Of a DNA stretch of 64,000 nt, positions 17,786 to 30,437 are shown piece after piece (position 1 is the first letter of the stretch; every line of letters begins with the position of its first letter). A program made the position numbers and the translations under genes. The notes beneath the pieces were generated by a model. It was not told where the DNA came from and made no database searches. It saw only the letters and a list, made by a program, of their open reading frames with translations. Source of the stretch: Pseudomonas chlororaphis (GTDB lineage: Bacteria > Pseudomonadota > Gammaproteobacteria > Pseudomonadales > Pseudomonadaceae). The stretch is from the NCBI GenBank assembly GCA_001023535.1, contig CP011020.1:2679734-2743733 (forward strand), read 5' to 3'.

Positions 17786-19309
17786 ATGACCGTGATCAAG
17801 CAAGACGACCTGATTCAGAGCGTTGCCGACGCCCTGCAATTCATTTCCTACTACCACCCCGTGGACTTCATCCAGGCGATGCACGAGGCCTACCTGCGCG
17901 AAGAATCGCCGGCGGCCCGTGACTCCATGGCGCAGATCCTGATCAACTCGCGCATGTGCGCCACCGGCCACCGGCCGATCTGCCAGGACACCGGCATCGT
18001 GACCGTGTTCGTGCGCGTGGGCATGGACGTGCGTTGGGATGGCGCGACCATGAGCCTGGACGACATGATCAACGAGGGCGTACGTCGCGCCTACAACCTG
18101 CCGGAAAACGTCCTGCGCGCATCGATCCTCGCCGACCCGGCAGGCGCCCGCAAGAACACCAAGGACAACACGCCAGCGGTCATCCACTACTCCATCGTCC
18201 CGGGCAACACCGTGGAAGTGGACGTGGCGGCCAAGGGCGGCGGCTCCGAGAACAAGTCCAAGATGGCCATGCTCAACCCGTCCGACTCCATCGTCGACTG
18301 GGTACTCAAGACCGTTCCGACCATGGGTGCCGGCTGGTGCCCGCCGGGCATGCTGGGCATCGGCATCGGCGGTACCGCCGAGAAAGCCGCCGTCATGGCC
18401 AAGGAAGTGTTGATGGAATCCATCGACATCCACGAGCTGAAGGCGCGCGGCCCGCAGAATCGCATCGAAGAAATGCGCCTGGAGCTGTTCGAGAAGGTCA
18501 ACCAGCTGGGCATCGGCGCCCAGGGCCTGGGTGGCCTGACCACCGTGCTCGACGTGAAGATCATGGACTACCCGACCCACGCCGCCTCCCTGCCGGTGTG
18601 CATGATCCCCAACTGCGCCGCCACCCGTCACGCCCACTTCGTGCTCGACGGCTCGGGCCCGGCGGAGCTGGAAGCGCCACCGCTGGACGCCTACCCGGAA
18701 ATCGTCTGGGAAGCCGGCCCTTCGGCTCGCCGCGTTAACCTCGATACCCTGACCCCGGAAGAAGTGCAGAGCTGGAAGCCGGGCGAAACCGTGCTGCTCA
18801 ACGGCAAGATGCTCACCGGTCGCGACGCGGCGCACAAGCGCATGGTCGAGATGCTGAACAAAGGTGAAACCTTGCCGGTGGACCTCAAGGGCCGCTTCAT
18901 CTACTACGTCGGCCCGGTCGACCCGGTGGGTGACGAAGTCGTGGGCCCGGCAGGCCCGACCACCGCCACGCGGATGGACAAGTTCACCCGCCAGATCCTC
19001 GAACAGACCGGCCTGCTGGGCATGATCGGCAAATCCGAGCGCGGTCCGACCGCCATCGAAGCGATCAAGGACAACAAGGCCGTGTACCTGATGGCCGTCG
19101 GCGGCGCCGCTTACCTGGTGGCCCAGGCGATCCGCAAATCCAAGGTCCTGGCGTTCGCCGAGCTGGGCATGGAAGCGATCTACGAGTTCGAGGTCAAGGA
19201 CATGCCGGTGACGGTCGCCGTGGACAGCCAGGGTGAGTCGGTGCACATCACCGGCCCGGCCATCTGGCAAAAGAAAATCAGCGACAGCCTGGCGGTAGAA
19301 GTGCAGTAA
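17786..19309 (+). CDS. fumA: Fumarate hydratase class I ([4Fe-4S])
   Basis: Interconverts fumarate and malate in the TCA cycle with a labile [4Fe-4S] cluster. The 507-residue protein joins the alpha-type domain (RPICQDTGIVTVFV with the first cluster cysteine, C66) and the beta-type domain. Further cysteines lie in PVCMIPNCAATRH. The frame is open far upstream to 17468; ATG 17786 is chosen because GAGGAG precedes it and it yields the family N-terminus. A terminator follows. Class I enzymes are iron dependent and oxygen sensitive, unlike the FumC type. Confidence 0.93.
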   Translation: MTVIKQDDLIQSVADALQFISYYHPVDFIQAMHEAYLREESPAARDSMAQILINSRMCATGHRPICQDTGIVTVFVRVGMDVRWDGATMSLDDMINEGVRRAYNLPENVLRASILADPAGARKNTKDNTPAVIHYSIVPGNTVEVDVAAKGGGSENKSKMAMLNPSDSIVDWVLKTVPTMGAGWCPPGMLGIGIGGTAEKAAVMAKEVLMESIDIHELKARGPQNRIEEMRLELFEKVNQLGIGAQGLGGLTTVLDVKIMDYPTHAASLPVCMIPNCAATRHAHFVLDGSGPAELEAPPLDAYPEIVWEAGPSARRVNLDTLTPEEVQSWKPGETVLLNGKMLTGRDAAHKRMVEMLNKGETLPVDLKGRFIYYVGPVDPVGDEVVGPAGPTTATRMDKFTRQILEQTGLLGMIGKSERGPTAIEAIKDNKAVYLMAVGGAAYLVAQAIRKSKVLAFAELGMEAIYEFEVKDMPVTVAVDSQGESVHITGPAIWQKKISDSLAVEVQ

Positions 19310-19328
19310 CACGCCCTTCGATGCGCTG

Positions 19329-19365
19329 AAAAAGGCCGGTGAGCTCAATGCCCACCGGCCTTTTT
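19329..19365 (+). terminator. Rho-independent terminator of the fumarase gene
   Basis: AAAAAGGCCGGTG...CACCGGCCTTTTT: a 9-bp stem with A and T flanks, about 20 bases after the stop. Confidence 0.88.
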
Positions 19366-19387
19366 CGTACCCGGATACCGCCTTGAA

Positions 19388-19484
19388 CCCTGTGGGAGCG
19401 GGCTTGCTCGCGAAGGCGGTGCATCAGTGGACATCGTGGTTAACCGCTACACCGCCTTCGCGAGCAAGCCCACTCCCACAAGGG
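19388..19484. repeat. REP inverted pair
   Basis: CCCTGTGGGAGCGGGCTTGCTCGCGAAGG and its inverted partner ending CCCACTCCCACAAGGG, between the fumarase terminator and dctB. Confidence 0.85.
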
Positions 19485-19559
19485 TTTTTGGTTGTCTGCG
19501 AAAACGGTGTTCAAGCCATGCTATGGTGCCCGCCCGACTTTCAATCTGTTCACGCCAGC

Positions 19560-21326
19560 ATGTTGCCAACCACCCGCACCTTGCGCCTGTCGCTGTACAC
19601 CTTGCTGATCCTTGCCGGCGCGGCAGTCGCCGCCACCCTCGCCATGCGCCACGCCGAGCGTGCCGCCCTGGAAGAGGACGCTCACCGAGCGAGCCAGCAA
19701 TTGGCGCTGTACGCCAACTCCCTGCACACCCTGATCGAACGCTACCGCGCCCTGCCCGCCGTGCTGGCGCTGGACCCCGAGTTGCGCTCGGCCCTCAAGG
19801 GGCCGGTCGAGGGCGCGCAGCAGGACGCCTTGAATCGCAAGCTGGAGCAGATCAACGGTGCCGCCCAATCGTCCACCTTGGAGTTGCTCGACCATAACGG
19901 CCTGGCCGTCGCGGCCAGCAACTGGCAACTGCCCAGCAGCTATGTCGGACACAACTACGGGTTCCGGCCCTACTTCATCCAGACCCGCACCCAGGGCACC
20001 GGGCGCTTTTATGCGGTGGGCGTCACCAGCGGCATACCGGGCTATTTCCTCTCCAGCGCGGTGACCGGCGACCACGGCGAATTCCTCGGCGCCATGGTGG
20101 TGAAACTGGAGTTTCCAGAGCTTGAACGCGAATGGCGCCAGGGCAGCGACACCCTGCTGGTCAGTGATGCCCGGGGTATCGTGTTCATCGCCAATCGGCC
20201 GGGCTGGCGCTATCGCCACTTGCAGCCGTTGACCGACAGCGACCGCGCCGAACTCAAGACTACCCGCCAGTACGACAAGCAACCGCTGCAACCGTTGGCC
20301 ATCGAATCGCTACGACGCTTTGACGACAACAGCCATCTGGCCCGTGTCGCCGCCCCCAACGGCACTGCCGACTACCTTTGGGAGTCCCTGCCGTTGAGCG
20401 CCGAAGGCTGGACGCTGCACCTGCTGCGCCACCCGCAGATCGCCTTCGAGGACCTGCGCAACGCCGGGCTTGCCGCCGCCGGATCATGGCTGGCGCTGGT
20501 GTTCCTGCTGCTGTTTCTCAACCAGCGCTGGCGCCTGGCCAAACTTCGCCAGCGCAGTCGCGAAGAGCTTGAGCGGCTGGTGGAAGTCCGTACCCGAGAC
20601 CTGCGCACGGCCCAGGACGGCCTGGTGCAATCGGCCAAGCTGGCGGCCCTGGGGCAGATGTCCGCGGCCCTGGCCCACGAGATCAACCAGCCACTGACCG
20701 CCCAGCGCATGCAACTGGCCACGTTGCGCCTGCTGCTGGACCATGGCCGGGTCGACGATGCCTATAAGGCCCTCAAGCCGGTGGACGACATGCTGACCCG
20801 CATGGCCGCCCTCACCGGCCACCTGAAAACCTTCGCCCGCAAGAGCCCCAGCGGCCTGCGCGAACGGCTCGACCTGGCGGCGGTGGTGGACCAGGCCCTG
20901 CAATTGCTGGACACCCGTCTACGGGACGAACAGGTCAGCACCGTGCTGCACCTGACGCGTCCGGCATGGGTGCGTGGCGATGCGATCCGCCTCGAACAGG
21001 TATTGATCAACCTTCTGCGCAACGCCCTCGACGCCATGGCCGGGCAGCCCCTCAAGCGCCTGGAAGTACGCCTGGAGGCCGATGAACAACTGTGGCGCCT
21101 GTGCGTGAGCGACAGCGGCTGCGGGATCGCCGAGGAGCACCTGGCCCAGGTGTTCGACCCGTTCTTCACCACCAAGGCAGTGGGCGACGGCCTGGGGCTG
21201 GGGCTGGCGGTGTCGTTTGCGATCATTCATGAGTCGGGTGGGCGCCTGACAGCGGACAACCATGAACACGGCGCGGTATTCTGCGTGACCTTGCCCATCG
21301 ACCAGGAGGCGCAGTTGCATGCTTGA
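19560..21326 (+). CDS. dctB: C4-dicarboxylate sensor histidine kinase DctB
   Basis: Senses external C4-dicarboxylates (succinate, fumarate, malate) and phosphorylates DctD. The 588-residue protein has membrane helix 1 (about 10-29), a periplasmic Cache-type sensor (about 30-300) containing HNYGFRPYF, helix 2 (about 303-322), a coiled linker, and a HisKA domain with H373 in ALAHEINQPL. HATPase boxes are NLLRNALDAM and GDGLGLGL. The start is uncertain: ATG 19560 gives MLPTTRTLRLSLY and is used, though an in-frame ATG at 19518 is possible and neither has a strong ribosome-binding site. The stop overlaps dctD by 8 bases. Confidence 0.88.
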   Translation: MLPTTRTLRLSLYTLLILAGAAVAATLAMRHAERAALEEDAHRASQQLALYANSLHTLIERYRALPAVLALDPELRSALKGPVEGAQQDALNRKLEQINGAAQSSTLELLDHNGLAVAASNWQLPSSYVGHNYGFRPYFIQTRTQGTGRFYAVGVTSGIPGYFLSSAVTGDHGEFLGAMVVKLEFPELEREWRQGSDTLLVSDARGIVFIANRPGWRYRHLQPLTDSDRAELKTTRQYDKQPLQPLAIESLRRFDDNSHLARVAAPNGTADYLWESLPLSAEGWTLHLLRHPQIAFEDLRNAGLAAAGSWLALVFLLLFLNQRWRLAKLRQRSREELERLVEVRTRDLRTAQDGLVQSAKLAALGQMSAALAHEINQPLTAQRMQLATLRLLLDHGRVDDAYKALKPVDDMLTRMAALTGHLKTFARKSPSGLRERLDLAAVVDQALQLLDTRLRDEQVSTVLHLTRPAWVRGDAIRLEQVLINLLRNALDAMAGQPLKRLEVRLEADEQLWRLCVSDSGCGIAEEHLAQVFDPFFTTKAVGDGLGLGLAVSFAIIHESGGRLTADNHEHGAVFCVTLPIDQEAQLHA

Positions 21327-22653
21327 TTCAGTCATGGTCGTGGATGACGAAGGCAGCATCCGCAGTGCCGTCGAGCAATGGTTGAGCCTGTCGGGGTTCC
21401 AGGTGCAGTTGTTCAGTCGCGCCGAAGACTGCCTGGCGCAATTGCCGGAGCACTACCCCGGGGTGATCCTCAGCGATGTGCGCATGCCCGGCCTCAGCGG
21501 CCTGGAACTGCTGGCCGAAGTGCGCCGCCGCGACCCGGACCTGCCAGTGATCCTGTTGACCGGCCACGGTGACGTGCCGATGGCCGTGGAAGCCATGCGC
21601 GACGGCGCCTACGACTTCCTGGAAAAGCCCTTCAGCCCCGAAGCCCTGCTCGGCAGCCTGCGCCGGGCCCTGGACAAGCGCACCCTGGTCCTGGAGAACC
21701 GTCGCCTGCACGAACAGGCCGACGCCAGGGCCCGCCTCGACGGGACGCTGCTGGGCGTGTCCCGCGCCTTGCAGAACCTGCGCCGCCAGGTGCTGGACTT
21801 GGCCGCGTTGCCGGTCAACGTCCTGATCCGCGGCGAAACCGGCAGCGGCAAGGAATTGGTCGCCCGTTGCCTGCACGACTTCGGCCCGAGGGCGAGCAAG
21901 CCTTTTGTCGCACTGAATTGCGCGGCCATTCCCGAACCGTTGTTCGAGGCGGAGCTGTTCGGCCATGAAAGCGGCGCGTTCACCGGCGCCCAGGGCAAGC
22001 GTATCGGCAAGCTCGAATACGCTCACGGCGGCACGTTGTTCCTCGATGAAATCGAGAGCATGCCCCTGGCCCAGCAGGTCAAGCTGCTGCGGGTGCTGCA
22101 GGAACAGAAGCTCGAACGGCTGGGCTCGAACCAGAGCATCCACGTCGACCTGCGGATCATCGCCGCGACCAAGCCCGACCTGTTGGATGAGGCCCGGGCC
22201 GGGCGCTTTCGCGAAGACCTTGCCTATCGCCTGAACATCGCCGAGCTGCGCTTGCCACCGCTACGGGAACGGCGCGAGGACATCCCGCTGCTGTTCGAAC
22301 ACTTCACCCACAGCGCCGCCGAGCGCCTGGGCCGCACCGCCGCGCCCCTGAGCGGCCCGCAGTTGAATCACCTGCTCAGCCATGCCTGGCCGGGCAACGT
22401 GCGTGAACTGGCCAACGTCGCCGAACGCCAGGTACTGGGGCTGGACCAGCCGCACACCCTGGACAGCGAGCCCGGGCAGTCACTGGCCGCCCAGCAGGAG
22501 GCCTTCGAAGCCCAATGCCTGCGCGCCGCCCTGACACGGCACAAGGGCGACGTGAAAGCGGTGCTCGAAGAGTTGCAACTGCCGCGCCGCACCTTCAATG
22601 AAAAGCTGCAGCGCCATGGGTTGAACCGGGAAATGTTTTTGCAGGACAACTGA
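21319..22653 (+). CDS. dctD: C4-dicarboxylate sigma-54 response regulator DctD
   Basis: NtrC-family activator of sigma-54 promoters, classically of the dicarboxylate transporter gene dctA, which is not in this window. The 444-residue protein has a receiver domain (acidic D9/D10, phospho-acceptor D53 in LSDVRMPG), a central AAA+ domain with Walker A GETGSGKE and the sigma-54 contacting loop GAFTGA, and a C-terminal helix-turn-helix (LEELQLPRRTFNEKL). Its start overlaps the dctB stop, so the pair is translationally coupled. Confidence 0.93.
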   Translation: MLDSVMVVDDEGSIRSAVEQWLSLSGFQVQLFSRAEDCLAQLPEHYPGVILSDVRMPGLSGLELLAEVRRRDPDLPVILLTGHGDVPMAVEAMRDGAYDFLEKPFSPEALLGSLRRALDKRTLVLENRRLHEQADARARLDGTLLGVSRALQNLRRQVLDLAALPVNVLIRGETGSGKELVARCLHDFGPRASKPFVALNCAAIPEPLFEAELFGHESGAFTGAQGKRIGKLEYAHGGTLFLDEIESMPLAQQVKLLRVLQEQKLERLGSNQSIHVDLRIIAATKPDLLDEARAGRFREDLAYRLNIAELRLPPLRERREDIPLLFEHFTHSAAERLGRTAAPLSGPQLNHLLSHAWPGNVRELANVAERQVLGLDQPHTLDSEPGQSLAAQQEAFEAQCLRAALTRHKGDVKAVLEELQLPRRTFNEKLQRHGLNREMFLQDN

Positions 22654-22700
22654 TGGCAGGTCGACCGGGCCGACGCCTTCGCGAGCAAGCTCGCGCCCAC

Positions 22701-22997
22701 ATTGGACTGTGTACACAGCTTCCTGTGGGAGCGAGCTTGCTCGCGAAGCGGGTTAACTGGAACAGAACATCCCCGGTACTGGCGTAATACCGTTCACTTG
22801 AGGTTCATCACTTATCGTGGCGAGGGAGCTTGCTCCCGCTGGAACGCGCAGCGGTCCCAACCTTTTAGGGCTGCTACGCAGCCCAGCGGGAGCAAGCTCC
22901 CTCGCCACGGAGCGGTGACGTCCTTATACGGTACTAGCGGCGATGCGCCCAACGCTGGCGCAGCCACTCCAGGTCTTCAGGGCGGGTGATCTCCCAC
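22701..22997. repeat. 297-bp tandem repeat, copy 1 (contains ispD 3' end)
   Basis: First of three head-to-tail copies with a period of exactly 297 bases (starts at 22701, 22998 and 23295). Each begins ATTGGACTGTGTACACAGC, carries one GTGGGAGCGAGC REP hairpin and one GTGGCGAGGGAGC inverted REP pair, and ends with the last codons of ispD, including its stop (RQRWAHRR in this copy). The copy is nearly identical to copy 3. A further single REP lies just before it at about 22674-22700. Confidence 0.92.
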
Positions 22998-23294
22998 ATT
23001 GGACTGTGTACACAGCTTCCTGGGGGAGCGAGCTTGCTCGCGAAGCGGGTTAACTGGAACAGAACATCCCCGGTACTGGCGTGATGCTGTTCACTTGAGG
23101 TTCATCACTTGTCGTGGCGAGGGAGCTTGCTCCCGCTGGAGCGCGCAGCGGTCCCAAGCTCTTGGGGCTGCTACGCAGCCCAGCGGGAGCAAGCTCCCTC
23201 GCCACGGAGCGGTGACGTCCTTATACGGGACTAGCGGCGATGCGCCCAACGCTGGCGCAGCCACTCCAGGTCTTCAGGGCGGGTGATCTCCCAC
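22998..23294. repeat. 297-bp tandem repeat, copy 2 (divergent)
   Basis: Middle copy. It differs from copies 1 and 3 at about a dozen scattered bases (for example TCCTGGGGG against TCCTGTGGG, and CAAGCTCTTGGGG against CAACCTTTTAGGG) while keeping length and REP arrangement. The junction between units is GGTGATCT|CCCACATTGG, fusing ispD coding sequence directly to the downstream spacer. Confidence 0.92.
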
Positions 23295-23586
23295 ATTGGA
23301 CTGTGTACACAGCTTCCTGTGGGAGCGAGCTTGCTCGCGAAGCGGGTTAACTGGAACAGAACATCCCCGGTACTGGCGTAATACCGTTCACTTGAGGTTC
23401 ATCACTTATCGTGGCGAGGGAGCTTGCTCCCGCTGGAACGCGCAGCGGTCCCAACCTTTTAGGGCTGCTACGCAGCCCAGCGGGAGCAAGCTCCCTCGCC
23501 ACGGAGCGGTGACGTCCTTATACGGTACTAACGGCGATGCACCCAACGCTGGCGCAGCCACTCCAGGTCTTCAGGGCGGGTGATCT
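23295..23586. repeat. 297-bp tandem repeat, copy 3 (includes the real ispD 3' end)
   Basis: The copy attached to the intact ispD. Identity to copy 1 runs to 23586, where ispD continues upstream on its strand. It differs from copy 1 at two positions within the ispD tail, giving RQRWVHRR instead of RQRWAHRR. Confidence 0.9.
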
Positions 23587-24235
23587 TGATGTTGTCGGAA
23601 CGCCCCTCGATCAAGCGAGGCGCCTGCCCCGCCCACTCCATGGCCGAAGCTTCATCGGTAATGAGCGCATCCGCCACCAGGCTGTCGGCAAGGGCCCGGT
23701 GCAGCGCGCCGAGGCGAAACATCTGGGGCGTGTAGGCTTGCCAGATCACGCTGCGATCCACGGTTTCCACTACGCGGCCGTGTTTGTCGACGCGCTTTAA
23801 GGTGTCCCGGGCCGGAACCGCCAGCAGGCCCCCGACCGGATCGTTCACCAACTCGCCGAGCAAGGTGTCCAGGTCATCGCGGGACAGGTTGGGCCGCGCC
23901 GCATCGTGCACCAGCACCCAGTCATGATCGTCGGCGCCCTGCCCGTGCAGATGCAACAAGGCATTGAGCACGGAGTCCGCACGCTGCTCGCCGCCGTCCA
24001 CGCGCTGGATGCGCGGATCGCTGGCGCAAGCCAGGCTCGGCCAGTAGGGATCATCATGGGCAATGCTCACCACCACGCCCTTGACGGTGGGGTGATCGAG
24101 GAAACAGCCAAGGCTGTGTTCAAGAATTGTGCGTCCACCCAGTTGCAGGTACTGCTTGGGTCGGTCCGCGGCCATCCGGGCACCCACGCCCGCGGCAGGA
24201 ATCACGGCCCAGAAGGCCGGCAAACGAATACTCAT
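23528..24235 (-). CDS. ispD: 2-C-methyl-D-erythritol 4-phosphate cytidylyltransferase
   Basis: Third step of the MEP isoprenoid pathway: joins CTP and MEP to CDP-ME. The 235-residue protein has the nucleotidyltransferase motif IPAAGVGARM near residue 12, the conserved VLVHDAARP near 107, and a complete C-terminus SDNIKITRPEDLEWL. It overlaps the upstream ftsB stop by 4 bases. Its last 19 or so codons are also present in the two extra tandem copies downstream. The dxr gene of the same pathway lies 20 kb away. Confidence 0.95.
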   Translation of the reverse strand: MSIRLPAFWAVIPAAGVGARMAADRPKQYLQLGGRTILEHSLGCFLDHPTVKGVVVSIAHDDPYWPSLACASDPRIQRVDGGEQRADSVLNALLHLHGQGADDHDWVLVHDAARPNLSRDDLDTLLGELVNDPVGGLLAVPARDTLKRVDKHGRVVETVDRSVIWQAYTPQMFRLGALHRALADSLVADALITDEASAMEWAGQAPRLIEGRSDNIKITRPEDLEWLRQRWVHRR

Positions 24236-24510
24236 TGGGCCAACTGGTAGAGGGTTTCACCCTCCTTGACCATGCCCAATTCATGGCGAGCCCGCTCTTC
24301 GACGGTCTCCATGCCTTTTTTCAACTCTGTGACTTCGGCGTCCATTACCCGATTACGCTCCAGCAACGCCTCGTTTTCGGCATGCTGGTCGGCAATCTGC
24401 TGAGTCAGGTCGGCCACTTGCGCCAGGCTGCCATTACCCACCCAGAGGCGGTACTGCAAGCCGGCCAGCAACAGGAGCAAGACAAGAAACAACCAATTGG
24501 GACTGCGCAT
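24232..24510 (-). CDS. ftsB: Cell division protein FtsB
   Basis: Small bitopic inner-membrane divisome protein that forms the FtsQLB complex. The 92-residue protein has a short N-terminus, one membrane helix (about 5-20, WLFLVLLLLLAGLQY), and a periplasmic leucine-zipper coiled coil (about 28-70), ending ERARHELGMVKEGETLYQ, the family signature. It sits between eno and ispD, the usual gammaproteobacterial order, and overlaps ispD by 4 bases. Confidence 0.93.
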   Translation of the reverse strand: MRSPNWLFLVLLLLLAGLQYRLWVGNGSLAQVADLTQQIADQHAENEALLERNRVMDAEVTELKKGMETVEERARHELGMVKEGETLYQLAQ

Positions 24511-24619
24511 CGAATATCAGTATCCAGTGAAAAAAGACCGCCATGCCAAACTTTGCAGCGTCTGATAGCACGAAGCCTGGAAAACCCAGGCTTGTGCTTG
24601 ATAAGGCATCAGATTAGAG

Positions 24620-24647
24620 GGAAAAGCGCCGCATGGGCGACTTTTCC
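24620..24647 (-). terminator. Possible eno terminator stem
   Basis: GGAAAAGCGCCGCATGGGCGACTTTTCC region: a 7-bp outer stem (GGAAAAG/CTTTTCC) plus an inner GC stem, between eno and ftsB. There is no clear T-run, so it may instead be a leader structure of ftsB. Confidence 0.3.
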
Positions 24648-24680
24648 GACATAACCCGCTGTCTTTTTACCATCTACCGC

Positions 24681-26033
<1,353 letters not shown>

Positions 26034-26222
26034 TCAGCCAAAAGAGACCGAATGGGAGCGCTTCGCACTCCAGCGGGAGCAAGCTCCCTCGCCACAAGAG
26101 CACGGCTTGTCGGCGATGGGGGCCTCAAGGGCGCCATCGCTGGCAAACCATGCTCCCACAAGAGCAGTGCGGCCCACAGGCCAGAGCGATAAACGAGCGG
26201 TACTTTACCGGAGAAAACCGCC

Positions 26223-28725
<2,503 letters not shown>

Positions 28726-28958
28726 TTAAAGCGGTCCGAGCCGCCGGGGAAAGCGAAGGAAGGCCGAAGCCCCCGATCACCTGCATTAATCACAGTGCAC
28801 CTTTCAAAAAAACCGCCGCGTTGGGACAGACCGGAAGTGAAATCACCGGTACGTTGCTCGCTACACATTTTTTGGAATCGCCCAGCAAAGACTGCTTGGT
28901 AATCGGCAACTCCTGCAATTCAGGCGAATCCACAGAAGTTGTATCAAGAAGGGAGCGT

Positions 28959-28987
28959 AGTCTACCGGAAAGCCCCTTTCAGCTCAA
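28959..28987 (-). promoter_or_regulatory. Predicted sigma-70 promoter for pyrG
   Basis: Read on the minus strand: -35 TTGAGC, a 17-bp spacer, and -10 TAGACT, about 255 bases before the pyrG start and overlapping the last codons of tilS. The long leader has no recognised riboswitch, although pyrimidine genes can be regulated by reiterative initiation. Confidence 0.4.
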
Positions 28988-30307
28988 ACCCCGATCTTGG
29001 CTTCCTGGCTGCCAGACCAATTGCCAACTGCCATCTGCCGCGCAGTCGAGCCCGCCCAGATTAGCCACCGCCAGCAATCGCTGGCCCTGGTACAGCAGCG
29101 GCAATCGGCCGCGAACGAAGGCCGGCACCGCGCGCTCATTGAGCAAACGCTTGAGGTCGCGATGCCCACGGCCCGGCAATTGCAGCACCTCGCCACCTTG
29201 ACGATAGCGGATCCACAGGGGCCCCGCCGGCCGCTGGCCGTTGAGCGTGACCCGGCCATTGCCCGGCAAGTACAACGCGGCCGTGGGATCCGGCCATTGA
29301 ACAGCGCCGGCGACCGGGCGCAGCCAGTGGTCGGATAACCACCAGGCTCGCCCGCCACCACGGTGTAACTCACCTCCGGCCAGGCGCCAGATCGGCCGGG
29401 CGTCGTGCGCCGCATCGCGCAACGCGTCCCAGCCGGACCAGTGATCGCTGTCGGGCAACAGGGTCAGCGCCGCCAGCCAATGGCTCAATGCGTTGCGCTG
29501 GCGCGCCGCAGACAGGGCCTGCAAGGGCGCCAGTTCAAGCGACGGCACACCCAGCCAGTCGAACGCGTCCGGGCTCGCGGCAGCGGCCAGGTCGAGCCGC
29601 GCCAGGTCGCTCAGCAAATCCTGGGCTTCGCTCATGTGTGCGGCGCTGCGAGCCAGGCTCATGGACGCCCGAGGCCAGTGCTCGGCCAGCAGCGGAAACA
29701 CCCGCCGGCGCAAGTAATTGCGCGAATACCGCAGGTCGTCGTTGGAGGGGTCCTCGATCCAGTTCAAGCCCTGCTGCGTCGCGTAGGCCTCCAACGCCGC
29801 CCGGGATACCTCGAGCAGCGGGCGCAACAAATACCCGTGCCCGAGGGGACGCTGCCGGGGCATCGCCGACAAACCGCGCACGCCCGCCCCGCGCAGCAAG
29901 CGGAACAACAGGGTTTCGGCCTGATCATCCTGGTGCTGGGCGGTGAGCAGCACTTCGTCGGCCTGGAGCGTTGCAGCAAAGGCCGCGTAGCGCGCCTCCC
30001 GGGCAGCGCGTTCGAGGCTGGCACCCAGGCAAACCTCAACGCTCACCACGTGCAACGGCACGCCCAGTGCCTCACACACCCGACGGCAATGTTCCGGCCA
30101 GGCATCGGCCGCAGCCTGGAGCCCGTGATGGACGTGCAGCGCCCGGATCGGGGGCAGGGTGTGATGTTTGGACAGCGAAACGAGCAGGTGCAGCAGCACG
30201 GTGGAGTCGAGGCCGCCGGAGAAGGCGATGTGCCAGGCGGTAGCGTTGCGCCAGGGGGACAGTTGGGTGAGGAGCCCGGTGGGGAGATCAATCCTGGATT
30301 GATTCAT
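28979..30307 (-). CDS. tilS: tRNA(Ile)-lysidine synthetase
   Basis: Modifies C34 of the CAU-anticodon tRNA-Ile to lysidine, changing its codon from AUG to AUA; essential. The 442-residue protein has the N-type ATP pyrophosphatase P-loop SGGLDST (30-36), HVHHGLQ and the TAQHQDDQAETLLFRLLRGAGVRGL signature, followed by the TilS central and C-terminal domains (LPGRGHRDLKRLLNERAVPAFVR). It lies downstream of accA with a REP pair between them. Confidence 0.93.
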   Translation of the reverse strand: MNQSRIDLPTGLLTQLSPWRNATAWHIAFSGGLDSTVLLHLLVSLSKHHTLPPIRALHVHHGLQAAADAWPEHCRRVCEALGVPLHVVSVEVCLGASLERAAREARYAAFAATLQADEVLLTAQHQDDQAETLLFRLLRGAGVRGLSAMPRQRPLGHGYLLRPLLEVSRAALEAYATQQGLNWIEDPSNDDLRYSRNYLRRRVFPLLAEHWPRASMSLARSAAHMSEAQDLLSDLARLDLAAAASPDAFDWLGVPSLELAPLQALSAARQRNALSHWLAALTLLPDSDHWSGWDALRDAAHDARPIWRLAGGELHRGGGRAWWLSDHWLRPVAGAVQWPDPTAALYLPGNGRVTLNGQRPAGPLWIRYRQGGEVLQLPGRGHRDLKRLLNERAVPAFVRGRLPLLYQGQRLLAVANLGGLDCAADGSWQLVWQPGSQDRGLS

Positions 30308-30332
30308 AGGAATTGGCCTTCACACAAATCAA

Positions 30333-30420
30333 TGTGGGAGCGAGCTTGCTCGCGATGACGGTGTATCAATCAACTTATCTGTTGAAGGTAAACCGCTATC
30401 GCGAGCAAGCCCGCTCCCAC
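30333..30420. repeat. REP inverted pair
   Basis: GTGGGAGCGAGCTTGCTCGCGATG and TATCGCGAGCAAGCCCGCTCCCAC flank about 45 bases in the accA-tilS gap. Confidence 0.85.
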
Positions 30421-30437
30421 AGGGTACTGCCGTCAGA

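Noticed and set aside
22674..23520. Regularly spaced palindromes that might suggest a CRISPR array
   Set aside because: Units are 297 bases long and include coding sequence and REP hairpins; there are no short repeats with unique spacers and no cas genes.
22702..23583. Three nearly identical 95-codon frames in the ispD-dctD gap
   Set aside because: They are translations of REP-rich tandem repeats running antisense to the duplicated ispD tail, not genes.
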